64,000 nt of DNA from Aquimarina sp. ERC-38 (lineage in GTDB: Bacteria > Bacteroidota > Bacteroidia > Flavobacteriales > Flavobacteriaceae). Under the pieces are notes generated by a model. The model searched no databases. It had not been told where the DNA came from and saw nothing but the letters and a program-made list of their open reading frames with translations. A program made the translations under genes and the position numbers. Below, in pieces: positions 9,369 through 17,639 of this stretch. Position 1 is the stretch's first letter, and each line of letters begins with the position of its first letter. The stretch spans positions 415,501-479,500 of the forward strand of contig NZ_CP098511.1 in assembly GCF_026222555.1 (NCBI RefSeq). The letters run 5' to 3'.

Positions 9369-9526
9369 TGCCCCCTAGCCCCCAAAGGGGGGAATGACTC
9401 AGGTTGAGGAAATTTCGACAAGCTCAATTTGTCAAAATTTCGACAAGCTCAATCTGTCAAGACTTCGACAAGTTCAATCTTGTCAATTGAATCAACTTTT
9501 AGACAATCTTTAAAACAATTTGAATT
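9369..9526. repeat. Three tandem 25-bp hairpin repeats after the flotillin gene
   Basis: Three consecutive units (9411-9435, 9436-9460, 9461-9486) share the core TTCGACAAGCTCAAT, and each can fold through GACA...TGTC. They are preceded at 9370-9392 by a C-run/G-run palindrome (CCCCCTAGCCCCCAAAGGGG). These look like the dispersed palindromic repeats common in flavobacterial intergenic DNA; no ORF is evident. Confidence 0.7.
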
Positions 9527-9829
9527 ATGGGAGCAACAGCAATGATTTCTAGTATTAAGTCTAATGACCGAAGAGGAAAAAGAGCCACTTTCGGTTATTT
9601 AAACAGCCATCCAAGAGTTTCTAAAAACAGGCTTCACATTGAACCTGTGCCAGAAAGCGTTTTAAAAGATATCCGCCAGAAGTTAAAAGTGCAACGCATA
9701 AAAGAACGAAGGCTACAAATTATCTTCTTTATGATTGCTTTGGCTATTATCTTATCCTTAGGGTATCAAATGTCATTTATGAACGGAGCGGATGTGAATC
9801 ATTTTTTTAGTTTGTTTAAGCGAGGGTGA
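9527..9829 (+). CDS. Small single-pass membrane protein, unknown function
   Basis: 100 aa. The N-terminal two thirds are basic and hydrophilic (SNDRRGKRATFGYLNSHPR; VQRIKERRLQ) and one transmembrane helix lies at about 64-82 (IIFFMIALAIILSLGYQM), with a short C-terminal tail. This predicts an N-in, C-out inner-membrane protein. I do not recognise a family. It lies between the flotillin and giant-ATPase genes on the same strand, so a role in that cluster is likely but unproven. Confidence 0.65.
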   Translation: MGATAMISSIKSNDRRGKRATFGYLNSHPRVSKNRLHIEPVPESVLKDIRQKLKVQRIKERRLQIIFFMIALAIILSLGYQMSFMNGADVNHFFSLFKRG

Positions 9830-9871
9830 TTTTGAATTATTACTTAGCTATGAATCGCTAAGCGGGAACTT

Positions 9872-9930
9872 TACCTCCCCTGATTTATCGTTGATAAATC
9901 TGTCCCCTTCTCCAGGAGGTGGGGAACTTT
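9872..9930. repeat. Left palindromic repeat flanking the DUF559 gene
   Basis: Contains a perfect hairpin GATTTATC-GTT-GATAAATC and a second dyad ending CCAGGAGGTGGGGAACT. It aligns in the same orientation with the block at 10439-10492, so the DUF559 gene sits between direct copies. Confidence 0.7.
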
Positions 9931-9964
9931 TAAGGTAATCATCGGATTTTAATAATATTAAGCA

Positions 9965-10327
9965 ATGAAGAAAAAACAAATTCATAATAGGAAGGTACTT
10001 GAGCCATACCGTAAAAAGCTTCGGAATCATGGAACTTCTGCCGAGGCTTTCTTATGGAAGTTTTTACAGAGAAGTCAATTAGAAGGCAGGAAATTCAGAC
10101 GCCAACATAGTATTGGAAATTACATTGTAGATTTCTACTGTCCGAAAGAAAAATTAATTATAGAATTAGACGGTGAATATCACAACCGTCCGGATGTACA
10201 AATAAAAGATCAAATTAGAACCGACTATTTGGAAGGTTTAGGGTTTACCGTTATTCGTTTTGAAAATAAAATAGTATTTGATCATCTCCCTTCAGTACTG
10301 AAGGGTATTAAAGATCATTTTAAATAG
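9965..10327 (+). CDS. DUF559 (Vsr-like) endonuclease-domain protein
   Basis: 120 aa single domain. Visible features are the N-terminal basic segment (RKVLEPYRKKLRNHGTSAEA), FRRQHSIGNYIVDFYCP, and IIELDGEYHN followed by GFTVIRFENKIV. The D(V)DFYCP...ELDG pattern with a downstream acidic/His residue matches the PD-(D/E)XK/Vsr-like fold of DUF559 proteins. Cellular function is unknown; a nuclease role is inferred from fold. Length is normal. The gene is inserted in an otherwise functional cluster and flanked by matching palindromes, so it may be a mobile or selfish element. Confidence 0.85.
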   Translation: MKKKQIHNRKVLEPYRKKLRNHGTSAEAFLWKFLQRSQLEGRKFRRQHSIGNYIVDFYCPKEKLIIELDGEYHNRPDVQIKDQIRTDYLEGLGFTVIRFENKIVFDHLPSVLKGIKDHFK

Positions 10328-10529
10328 TACTACTTAATAGAGCGCCTTTTACGAAGTAAAACAGCCCGTAAGCTCTCCTCTTCGTAGAGGAGGAGAATGA
10401 ATTCGCTTTTAGCGAAGAAGGAGGTGGTGGGGAGCCGCACCACCCTGAATTTATCTTTGATAAATTCTTCCCTCCTCCCGGAGGAGGGAACTCAATAAGA
10501 ACTTTAATTAGTGTTTTTAGAAGAAAACT
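10328..10529. repeat. Hairpin cluster and right palindromic repeat after the DUF559 gene
   Basis: Four successive dyads: CTCCTC/GAGGAG at about 10373-10393, TTCGCT-TTT-AGCGAA at about 10402-10416, GGTGGTG/CACCACC at about 10422-10444, and GAATTTATC-TTT-GATAAATTC followed by CCCTCCTCCCGGAGGAGGG at 10447-10488. The block 10439-10492 is the homologue of 9872-9930 in direct orientation. Confidence 0.7.
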
Positions 10530-13500
10530 ATGGAAGAAACAAACAATATAGCACAGAATCAATTGGACGGTGGGACGTATGAAATCATCCAAAATCGCTT
10601 GCAAAAACAAAAAAATGAACTTCAAAACCGTCTTTTACAACTAAATGATGCGCGTAAAGAAGTTTTTGGTAGTGTAGAAACCAAGTTGATTGCTAATAAT
10701 CGGATCAATACCGAGAATAATTGTATTGCCAGGGATATAGTGACTATTGGAGACTATTGTTTGTTCGGATATAATGTACACTTCGGGTTGCGAACGGATA
10801 TTCAACTTGAGGATGTTTTTAGTATCTACAGGTATGAAGATGATCATTTTTCTGCTTTATCCTTAGACCTACTACAAAATACCGTTTTTATAGACGATTT
10901 TACCAACCTTTATAAATATTACCGGAATACCATATTTTCTAAATTTGCAGTTATTGGAAATTACCTCTATATGGTATTTCAACTAAGTGAAAGTGTTTCT
11001 GATATTAAAACCTTCAAGTGGTTGATCAATGAGAATAGCTTGTTCTATGTTGATAATCGAAGTGATCACGAATTTAAATTTCCAAAACAATATGAATTTA
11101 CCTGGACAGAGGTAACCCGGGATATGCACCGTTATGGCACGCATCCTCATATTTCTATTGTAGACAAAGTATTTGTTGAAACCGTAGGTGGTGATTTGAC
11201 TATAAAAATAGAAGATAATACGGAGGATGGTAAAGGAATTCTAAACGAACCCGTAGCTCAGGCGGACCAAACCCTGGATGATGGACAATATCGTTTTGCT
11301 GATTTAGGAAATTTAATTGCTTTAGAAATCAAACCTTTTCAGGAAACACCACGTTATTTTGTATACAATCATAAAATACAAGAGGTAAAGCGAATCGACA
11401 CTATTAAAGATGCTTGTCTTCTACTTCCTGATGAACAAGGAATTATTTATCCTAATGGGTATTACCTGCAATCCGGGGCTTTTAAGTTTTTTAATAACGA
11501 AATTAATAATGTTACTTTTCAAGAGAAGATAAGTTCGCCTAATGGCGAAGATTTTCTTTATGTGTTCTACGAAAGTAAAAAAGGTTTGTATGTGTTAATG
11601 TCTTACAACATCATAGAGCAGGAAGTTAAAACACCCATTATATGTAATGGTTTTACCATTTTAGAACAAGGTGAGCTTTGTTACTTTAAAACCGAAGACG
11701 AGCAAACCAAGCATCATGTTATCCAGATTTGGCAAACCCCTTTTTTAAAAGGAACGCTTATGCCTTCAGAACATGCGGATACGCTACTATATAAAATCGG
11801 TAACAAGGATATTGTCAAAGCTATTGCAGAATGTAATGCTTTGATTACATTATTAAATAAAGAAGATAACTACGAAGGCTTATATGATGATGTTGCCAAA
11901 TACTCTACTAATATTACCGATAGCTATTATTGGATTCAAGAAGAAGAAACATTTCGGCTGGATGTTCCTTTAGAAGAAATTAATCACGCGGCTAATGCTG
12001 CTATCGACGAATTTGAAAAAGTAGTTCAACTCCGTAAAACTGCGGTAAATGTTACCCAGGAGACTCAAGACAAAGCCAAAGCTGTATTTATTAAGATAAA
12101 GAGTAGTACTTTCCGGTCTGTTGAAGAATTTGTAGAGGTATTATCGCAACTACGAACATTAAGGGGTGAAATTATTAGTCTCCATAATATCCGATACGTA
12201 GACAAAACCTTCCTTGAAGAACTTGAAGATCAAATTGCTACGCAAACCGAAAAGATTTCGCAACGTTGTGTTCAATTTTTACTAAATGACCAAGCCTTAG
12301 CACCCTATCAGCTACGAATTGAAGAAAAAAAAGGAGAACTTGCAAAAATTAAAAAAGTAATCAAAGCTAAAAGCTTAGAAAAAGAAGTAAATCAAATTGC
12401 TACTGACCTTGAACTACTGATTGATATTGTTTCTAATTTGGAAATTGAGGACACCTCTCATTCTACTCAGATTATTGATACCATTTCATTACTGTTTGCT
12501 ACTATTAACCAATTAAAAGCCGGAATTAAAAATAAAATACGTGCTTTGGGCAGCAAAGAAGCAACCGCAGAATTTGCAGCACAAATCAAGTTGGTAGACC
12601 AAAGTATCATTAATTACCTTGACATTGCCAATACTCCCGAAAAAACAGATGAATTACTTAATAAAGTCTCAGTTCAACTAGAAGACCTGGAAGGTCGGTT
12701 TACCGATTTTGAAGAATTTATCACCAAGATTATTGAAAAAAGGGAAGAGGTTTATAATGCTTTTGAAACCCGTAAAAATAGCTTAATTGAAGCCAGAAAC
12801 AAAAAAGCTACTTCTCTAGAAAGCGCAGCCACCCGGATATTAAAAGGAGTTAGTAAAAAAGCGTTATCTTTTGATTCGGTTGTAGCAATAAACGGATATT
12901 TTGCTTCGGATTTAATGATCAGCAAACTGCGGGATATGGTTGATCAATTGCAAAAATTGGATGACGCCGGAAAAGCCGAAGGAATAGAAACTGCTATTAA
13001 AGTTGCTAAAGAAGATGCTATACGTAAGCTGAAAGACAAGCAAGACCTTTATGAAGATGGTGAAAATGTTATTAAGTTAGGAAAACATAAATTTGGTGTA
13101 AATCGCCAACCTCTTGACTTAACCATTGTTTACAAAGAGGAAGTACTACAATATCATCTTACTGGAACGGACTTTTATCAAAAAGTAAAAAATGAAATAC
13201 TATTACAATCAAAAAAATATTGGGATCAAGAACTAATCTCAGAAAATCCGAAAGTATACCGTTCGGCATATTTAGCTTATAAAATATTTACAGAAAATAA
13301 TAAAAATGAACTTCTATCCTTAGATGAGGATCAACTTCTGGAAGTTGTAAGGTCCTCAAGTAGTAAAAGTTATTCTGAAGGATATGTAAAAGGGGTTCAT
13401 GATGTGGATGCGGTAAAAATCCTAACTGTTTTAATACGTAAACATCATGATTTAGGGTTGCTTCGCTATACACCTCATACCAGAGCATTCGCACAATACT

Positions 13501-15419
13501 TTTGGCACAACCTGCCATCAGAAAAACACACTTATTGGAACCACAGGTTAAAAGCTGCAGGAGAAGTATTAGCCGTTTTTCCAGAAAGTAAAGAATATCA
13601 GCAAACCCTTTACCGTCTGGAAGATGAAATTGGTAGTGTATTTTCTAAAGATTTAATCGAAATTAATGGCTCTTTTGAGAAAAATAATGGAAGAATAGCC
13701 ATGTATCTTTTTGAAGAGCTACAAAGCAACGATACGTTTTGTATCAGTGAAACAGCTCATGGATTGTACGAAAACTTTATTTCGGAATTAAAAAGAAAAA
13801 ATGTATTTAACAATTTTCAGAAAAACATTTCAAAAGATCTGAACAGTCCGCAAAATAGTAATGATCAAATTAATATCATGGTGCAATGGGTGGATTCCTA
13901 TTTACAACAGGAACATCCGGAAAAGACACACTATACGCATGAAGTAATTTGCATTTTACTATATAAAGACGAAGCAGCTTCTGAAGTAATTCATGTGACC
14001 CCTTATGATACTATTCTATCATTAAAGGGCAGTCATCCAACTATTATTGAAGAAAATTATCTTTTTGATTATCATGAGTTCATTGAGAAATTATCTGAAT
14101 TTACCACTACTGAAGTTTCTGCTTTTGAAGCCTTTAGAAAAGCTAAACATGTAGTTACCGAAAAACTTAAGGAAGAACTTAAACTACAAGAGTTTAAACC
14201 CCGGGTATTATCTTCTTTTGTTCGTAATAAATTAATTAATGAAGTGTATCTACCCTTGTTCGGAGATAATTTATCCAAACAGTTGGGAAGCATTGGAGAT
14301 AGTAAACGAACGGATCGTATGGGGATGTTACTTTTAATTTCGCCGCCGGGATACGGTAAGACTACGCTTATGGAATATATGGCTAACCGGTTAGGATTGG
14401 TTTTTATGAAAATTAACGGCCCTTCCATCGGTCATGAAGTTACCTCTGTAGATCCGGCATCGGCAACAAATGCGGCCGCCAGGGAAGAATTGAAAAAATT
14501 AAACCTGGCTTTAGAAATGGGTACTAATGTGATGTTGTACCTGGATGATATCCAACATTGCAATCCTGAATTTTTACAAAAATTTATTTCTCTTGCCGAC
14601 GGAACACGAAGAATGGAAGGGGTTTATCGTGGGAAATCCAAAACCTACGATTTACGAAGTAAGCGATTTTGTGTAGTCATGGCAGGTAATCCGTATACGG
14701 AAAGCGGAGAAAAATTTCAGATTCCGGATATGCTGGCTAACCGGGCCGATATCTACAACCTGGGAGACATTATTGGAGATACTGCCGAATTATTTAGGTT
14801 AAGTTTAATTGAAAACTCGCTTACCTCAAATCCTATTTTACATCAATTAAGTAGTACCTATTTTGAAGATATCTATCAATTTATAAAGATGATAGAAACC
14901 GGAACGCAGGAAGGACTGGAATTAAAAGGTAATTATTCTAAACAAGAAATACAGGATTATTTATCTGTTTTAAAGAAGGTAATCATAGTAAGAGATCTTG
15001 TAGCTATAGTCAACGAAAATTATATTCAATCCGCAGCAACCGAGGATGCTTATCGTACCGAACCTCCATTTAAGTTACAAGGTTCTTATAGAGATATGAA
15101 TAAACTGGTCGCTAAGATTGTTCCCATTATGAACGAAAAAGAGTTACAGGTACAGCTACTTTCTCATTATGAAAACGAATCGCAAACCCTAACCCGCACC
15201 GCCGAAGCCAATCTTTTAAAATATAAAGAATTAGCTCAAATTATTACGGAGCAAGAAAAAGAACGCTGGAATTTGATAAAAGAAACCTTTCTAAAAAATA
15301 ACAAATTGAAAGATTACGGAAGAAATAATGAAATAGCACAGGTATTAGAACAGCTAGTGCAGTTTAATAGTCATTTATCAGGCATTCAACAAGTTTTAAA
15401 AGGCAATTCTAAAAACTAG
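10530..15419 (+). CDS. Giant AAA+ ATPase (DUF3686 / DNA repair ATPase-like)
   Basis: 1629 aa. The N-terminal ~450 residues form a beta-rich region resembling the DUF3686 domain found in proteins usually labelled DNA repair ATPase. The middle (about 480-880) is coiled coil. The C-terminal AAA+ module has Walker A PPGYGKTT (about 1271-1278), Walker B VMLYLDDIQ (about 1334-1342) and a sensor-1-like VVMAGNPYTESG (about 1380). No transmembrane helix is seen. It is the last gene of the PspA-flotillin cluster, which suggests a remodelling motor acting with those membrane proteins; the DNA-repair label rests on annotation tradition, not on anything visible here. Confidence 0.75.
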   Translation: MEETNNIAQNQLDGGTYEIIQNRLQKQKNELQNRLLQLNDARKEVFGSVETKLIANNRINTENNCIARDIVTIGDYCLFGYNVHFGLRTDIQLEDVFSIYRYEDDHFSALSLDLLQNTVFIDDFTNLYKYYRNTIFSKFAVIGNYLYMVFQLSESVSDIKTFKWLINENSLFYVDNRSDHEFKFPKQYEFTWTEVTRDMHRYGTHPHISIVDKVFVETVGGDLTIKIEDNTEDGKGILNEPVAQADQTLDDGQYRFADLGNLIALEIKPFQETPRYFVYNHKIQEVKRIDTIKDACLLLPDEQGIIYPNGYYLQSGAFKFFNNEINNVTFQEKISSPNGEDFLYVFYESKKGLYVLMSYNIIEQEVKTPIICNGFTILEQGELCYFKTEDEQTKHHVIQIWQTPFLKGTLMPSEHADTLLYKIGNKDIVKAIAECNALITLLNKEDNYEGLYDDVAKYSTNITDSYYWIQEEETFRLDVPLEEINHAANAAIDEFEKVVQLRKTAVNVTQETQDKAKAVFIKIKSSTFRSVEEFVEVLSQLRTLRGEIISLHNIRYVDKTFLEELEDQIATQTEKISQRCVQFLLNDQALAPYQLRIEEKKGELAKIKKVIKAKSLEKEVNQIATDLELLIDIVSNLEIEDTSHSTQIIDTISLLFATINQLKAGIKNKIRALGSKEATAEFAAQIKLVDQSIINYLDIANTPEKTDELLNKVSVQLEDLEGRFTDFEEFITKIIEKREEVYNAFETRKNSLIEARNKKATSLESAATRILKGVSKKALSFDSVVAINGYFASDLMISKLRDMVDQLQKLDDAGKAEGIETAIKVAKEDAIRKLKDKQDLYEDGENVIKLGKHKFGVNRQPLDLTIVYKEEVLQYHLTGTDFYQKVKNEILLQSKKYWDQELISENPKVYRSAYLAYKIFTENNKNELLSLDEDQLLEVVRSSSSKSYSEGYVKGVHDVDAVKILTVLIRKHHDLGLLRYTPHTRAFAQYFWHNLPSEKHTYWNHRLKAAGEVLAVFPESKEYQQTLYRLEDEIGSVFSKDLIEINGSFEKNNGRIAMYLFEELQSNDTFCISETAHGLYENFISELKRKNVFNNFQKNISKDLNSPQNSNDQINIMVQWVDSYLQQEHPEKTHYTHEVICILLYKDEAASEVIHVTPYDTILSLKGSHPTIIEENYLFDYHEFIEKLSEFTTTEVSAFEAFRKAKHVVTEKLKEELKLQEFKPRVLSSFVRNKLINEVYLPLFGDNLSKQLGSIGDSKRTDRMGMLLLISPPGYGKTTLMEYMANRLGLVFMKINGPSIGHEVTSVDPASATNAAAREELKKLNLALEMGTNVMLYLDDIQHCNPEFLQKFISLADGTRRMEGVYRGKSKTYDLRSKRFCVVMAGNPYTESGEKFQIPDMLANRADIYNLGDIIGDTAELFRLSLIENSLTSNPILHQLSSTYFEDIYQFIKMIETGTQEGLELKGNYSKQEIQDYLSVLKKVIIVRDLVAIVNENYIQSAATEDAYRTEPPFKLQGSYRDMNKLVAKIVPIMNEKELQVQLLSHYENESQTLTRTAEANLLKYKELAQIITEQEKERWNLIKETFLKNNKLKDYGRNNEIAQVLEQLVQFNSHLSGIQQVLKGNSKN

Positions 15420-15570
15420 GCTTTCACATTAAAAAGGTTCTAATTTTAAGCATTTATTCCACTTTTATTACTTGAATATGAAATGAGCTAATGAAATTTT
15501 GTTTATATGTACATTGCCTTGGATTATTTCTCTAGTTTTAGCATTAAATCAATTATTATTTTAGATTATC

Positions 15571-16437
15571 ATGTTTAAAATTATTTCCTTTTCTTTTTTA
15601 GTAGTAATTCCCGCTATTATTTTTGCTCAAAACTCCTCATCGCTAGTTAAAAGAGATACAACTGAATCAGAATCTACAGATAAAACTCGCTGGCAAATGT
15701 TAGGTTATGATGGAAAAGCAGCAGTAGGAAGTGTCCTTAATGCTTTTTCGCAACCCGTGCGATGGCAGGGGAAAGATTGGTTAACCTTTGGTGGGGTTGC
15801 TGCAGGAACTGCTATTTTATATGCTTTTGACGATAATACACAACGTTTTTTTAACGATCAGGAAGATGATATTCCACAGGTAGTTAAAGAATTTGGGTTT
15901 AGGATTGGAAAACCACTAATTAACTACGGACTAACTACCGGAATATATGTTACCGGGCTTATTACTAAGAATGAAAAAATTAGAAGAACCGGAGTGTTAC
16001 TGATCGCTTCTGCTACCGCCGGAGGATTGATTCAATCTGTGGTTAAAACCGTAGCTGGAAGAGCCCGTCCGGGAACAGGTTTGGGTAAAGATCAATTTAG
16101 GTTTTATGATGAACGAGCCGGGTTTCATTCTCTTCCTTCCGGACATACGGTTCTGGCTGTTACTACCGCACATGCATTAGCAAAACAATTTAAAAACCCA
16201 TTTACTAAAACCGGAATTTATTTAATTGGAGCCATTTCTCCCATTTCCCGAATATGGTCAGGAGCGCATTGGGTTACAGATGTTTTCCTAGGTGCTGCTA
16301 TGAGTGTTGCTATTGTAGAAGGAGTAGATCATTATCTGAATCGAAAAGAATTTTACAGCAACTACAAGAAAACGGCGGCTATTCGCTGGAACTTATCTGT
16401 GGGTGCAGGAAGTCTTGGTTTGAGAGGTACTTTTTAA
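15571..16437 (+). CDS. PAP2-family membrane phosphatase
   Basis: 288 aa with N-terminal signal/TM (cut near FAQ). All three PAP2 signatures are present: KTVAGRARP (about 156-164), PSGHT (about 189-193) and SRIWSGAHWVTD (about 226-237), with the two catalytic histidines. Such enzymes dephosphorylate lipid phosphates such as undecaprenyl-PP, PGP or lipid A; the substrate cannot be told. Its C-terminus turns back to soluble sequence. Monocistronic by spacing. Confidence 0.88.
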   Translation: MFKIISFSFLVVIPAIIFAQNSSSLVKRDTTESESTDKTRWQMLGYDGKAAVGSVLNAFSQPVRWQGKDWLTFGGVAAGTAILYAFDDNTQRFFNDQEDDIPQVVKEFGFRIGKPLINYGLTTGIYVTGLITKNEKIRRTGVLLIASATAGGLIQSVVKTVAGRARPGTGLGKDQFRFYDERAGFHSLPSGHTVLAVTTAHALAKQFKNPFTKTGIYLIGAISPISRIWSGAHWVTDVFLGAAMSVAIVEGVDHYLNRKEFYSNYKKTAAIRWNLSVGAGSLGLRGTF

Positions 16438-16566
16438 AGTAGGTATAAGATAGGGTACTAAAAATCGAATTAACTACTCAGCCTAAGTATATTTTTATTT
16501 TATTGTTGGCGGTAATCTAAAAAACATTATGAATATAAAAATTTAGGATAAGACTTTAATATTCAC

Positions 16567-16574
16567 TACTTTTG
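16567..16574 (+). promoter_or_regulatory. TAnnTTTG box immediately before the Panacea gene
   Basis: TACTTTTG ends only 4 nt before the ATG at 16579, predicting a leaderless or nearly leaderless mRNA. The -33 TTG is not perfect, so strength is uncertain. Confidence 0.5.
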
Positions 16575-16578
16575 CGAA

Positions 16579-17067
16579 ATGAAAGCGACAGCATTAGGTC
16601 ATATAATAACTGACTATGTTAATAGTAAAGGGGTAACTGTATCACCAAAAAAATTGCAGAAACTTGTTTATTATGTAGAAGCTTGGCATTTAGTTCATTT
16701 CGATTCCGAATTAATTGACGAGAATTTTGAAGCTTGGGTTCACGGACCTGTTGTGCCTGAATTATATCAAGATTTAAAACAGTTTGGATATAATGATATC
16801 CAAATCATCAATGACGAACTTGACTCTTCTGAAGAAAGAATTAAAAAAGTCGCTAAAGAAAATGATTTGACCGAAAATCAAATTCAACTTATCTATTCTG
16901 TTTTAAACAAATATGGAACTTTAAGCTCATTTGAACTTGAAATGTTAACTCATAGTGAGCAACCTTGGATTGAAGCAAGGAAAGATTTTCCACCTCATGA
17001 AAGATGCACTAATGTTATTCCTAAAAATAGAATGAAAGAATTCTATTCTGCTCAATTAGCAGCCTAA
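16579..17067 (+). CDS. Panacea-domain (DUF4065, SocA-like) antitoxin
   Basis: 162 aa soluble protein. The Panacea/DUF4065 signature is clear: a start with ATALGHIITDYVNSKG, the motif KLQKLVYYVEAWHLVHF (about 24-40), ENFEAWVHGPVVPELYQDLKQFG (about 47-70) and the C-terminal HSEQPWIEAR. Panacea is known as a promiscuous antitoxin domain paired with many unrelated toxins. The next gene begins immediately after the stop codon (TAAATG), the arrangement expected of a toxin-antitoxin operon with antitoxin first. Confidence 0.82.
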   Translation: MKATALGHIITDYVNSKGVTVSPKKLQKLVYYVEAWHLVHFDSELIDENFEAWVHGPVVPELYQDLKQFGYNDIQIINDELDSSEERIKKVAKENDLTENQIQLIYSVLNKYGTLSSFELEMLTHSEQPWIEARKDFPPHERCTNVIPKNRMKEFYSAQLAA

Positions 17068-17583
17068 ATGGCAAAAAAGAGTAATAAAAAAGGATTTGAA
17101 ATTCCAGACCCTAAAAATCAACTCGAAAGTGCAATAAATTCATTGTCCAAATATAAAGTTGGAGAGCAAGGTATATCTTTTCATTCTGTCAAAAATTTAA
17201 AGCCAATTTTTGCATTTGACTATTTATCCCTTAATGAGACAAAGTTATGCTTTAATGTTAAAACTAATGACCGAGATGATTTATTGGGTTTTTTAGAGGG
17301 TTTGAAAAAAGTTTCCAGTTTTACTTACGAAAAAATGCGTTTAACAAAAGCGTTGAGATTTCACTCGATAGATTTGTTAGATAAAAAAGTTAACTTAAAT
17401 CCTTCTGATTTTCTCAGAGTTCTCGCACCAAGCTATCGTGGAATGACAGAAGACGAGCTTCCTACTCTTTACCAATTTGATTTACAATATAAAATTGAAG
17501 CGCGTGCTGTCGGATTTTTGTATAAAGGAGTTTTCTATATAGTTTGGTACGACCGAAATCATGTAATCTACCCGAAAAAATAA
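17068..17583 (+). CDS. Putative toxin partner of the Panacea antitoxin
   Basis: 171 aa soluble protein with a basic N-terminus (MAKKSNKKGF). It is predicted alpha/beta, ending in strands EARAVGFLYKGVFYIVWYDRNHVIYP (about 143-168), a layout reminiscent of the last strands of RelE/BrnT-like toxins although no firm family is recognised. Conserved-looking candidates are the R/H of the DRNH turn. Its start codon abuts the antitoxin stop codon, indicating translational coupling. Toxicity is inferred from context only. Confidence 0.6.
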   Translation: MAKKSNKKGFEIPDPKNQLESAINSLSKYKVGEQGISFHSVKNLKPIFAFDYLSLNETKLCFNVKTNDRDDLLGFLEGLKKVSSFTYEKMRLTKALRFHSIDLLDKKVNLNPSDFLRVLAPSYRGMTEDELPTLYQFDLQYKIEARAVGFLYKGVFYIVWYDRNHVIYPKK

Positions 17584-17639
17584 AGCCTACTTGCCAACAA
17601 TGTATACAACTCTGCGAGAAGGATAGATAACATTTGTAT

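Noticed and set aside
9965..10327. DUF559 gene as a Vsr mismatch-repair endonuclease
   Set aside because: Only the fold is shared; there is no adjacent cytosine methyltransferase and Vsr-specific residues were not confirmed.
10530..15419. Giant ATPase as an SMC/RecN-type DNA repair protein
   Set aside because: The ATPase is a C-terminal AAA+ module with a single Walker A/B pair, not the split ABC head of SMC/RecN.
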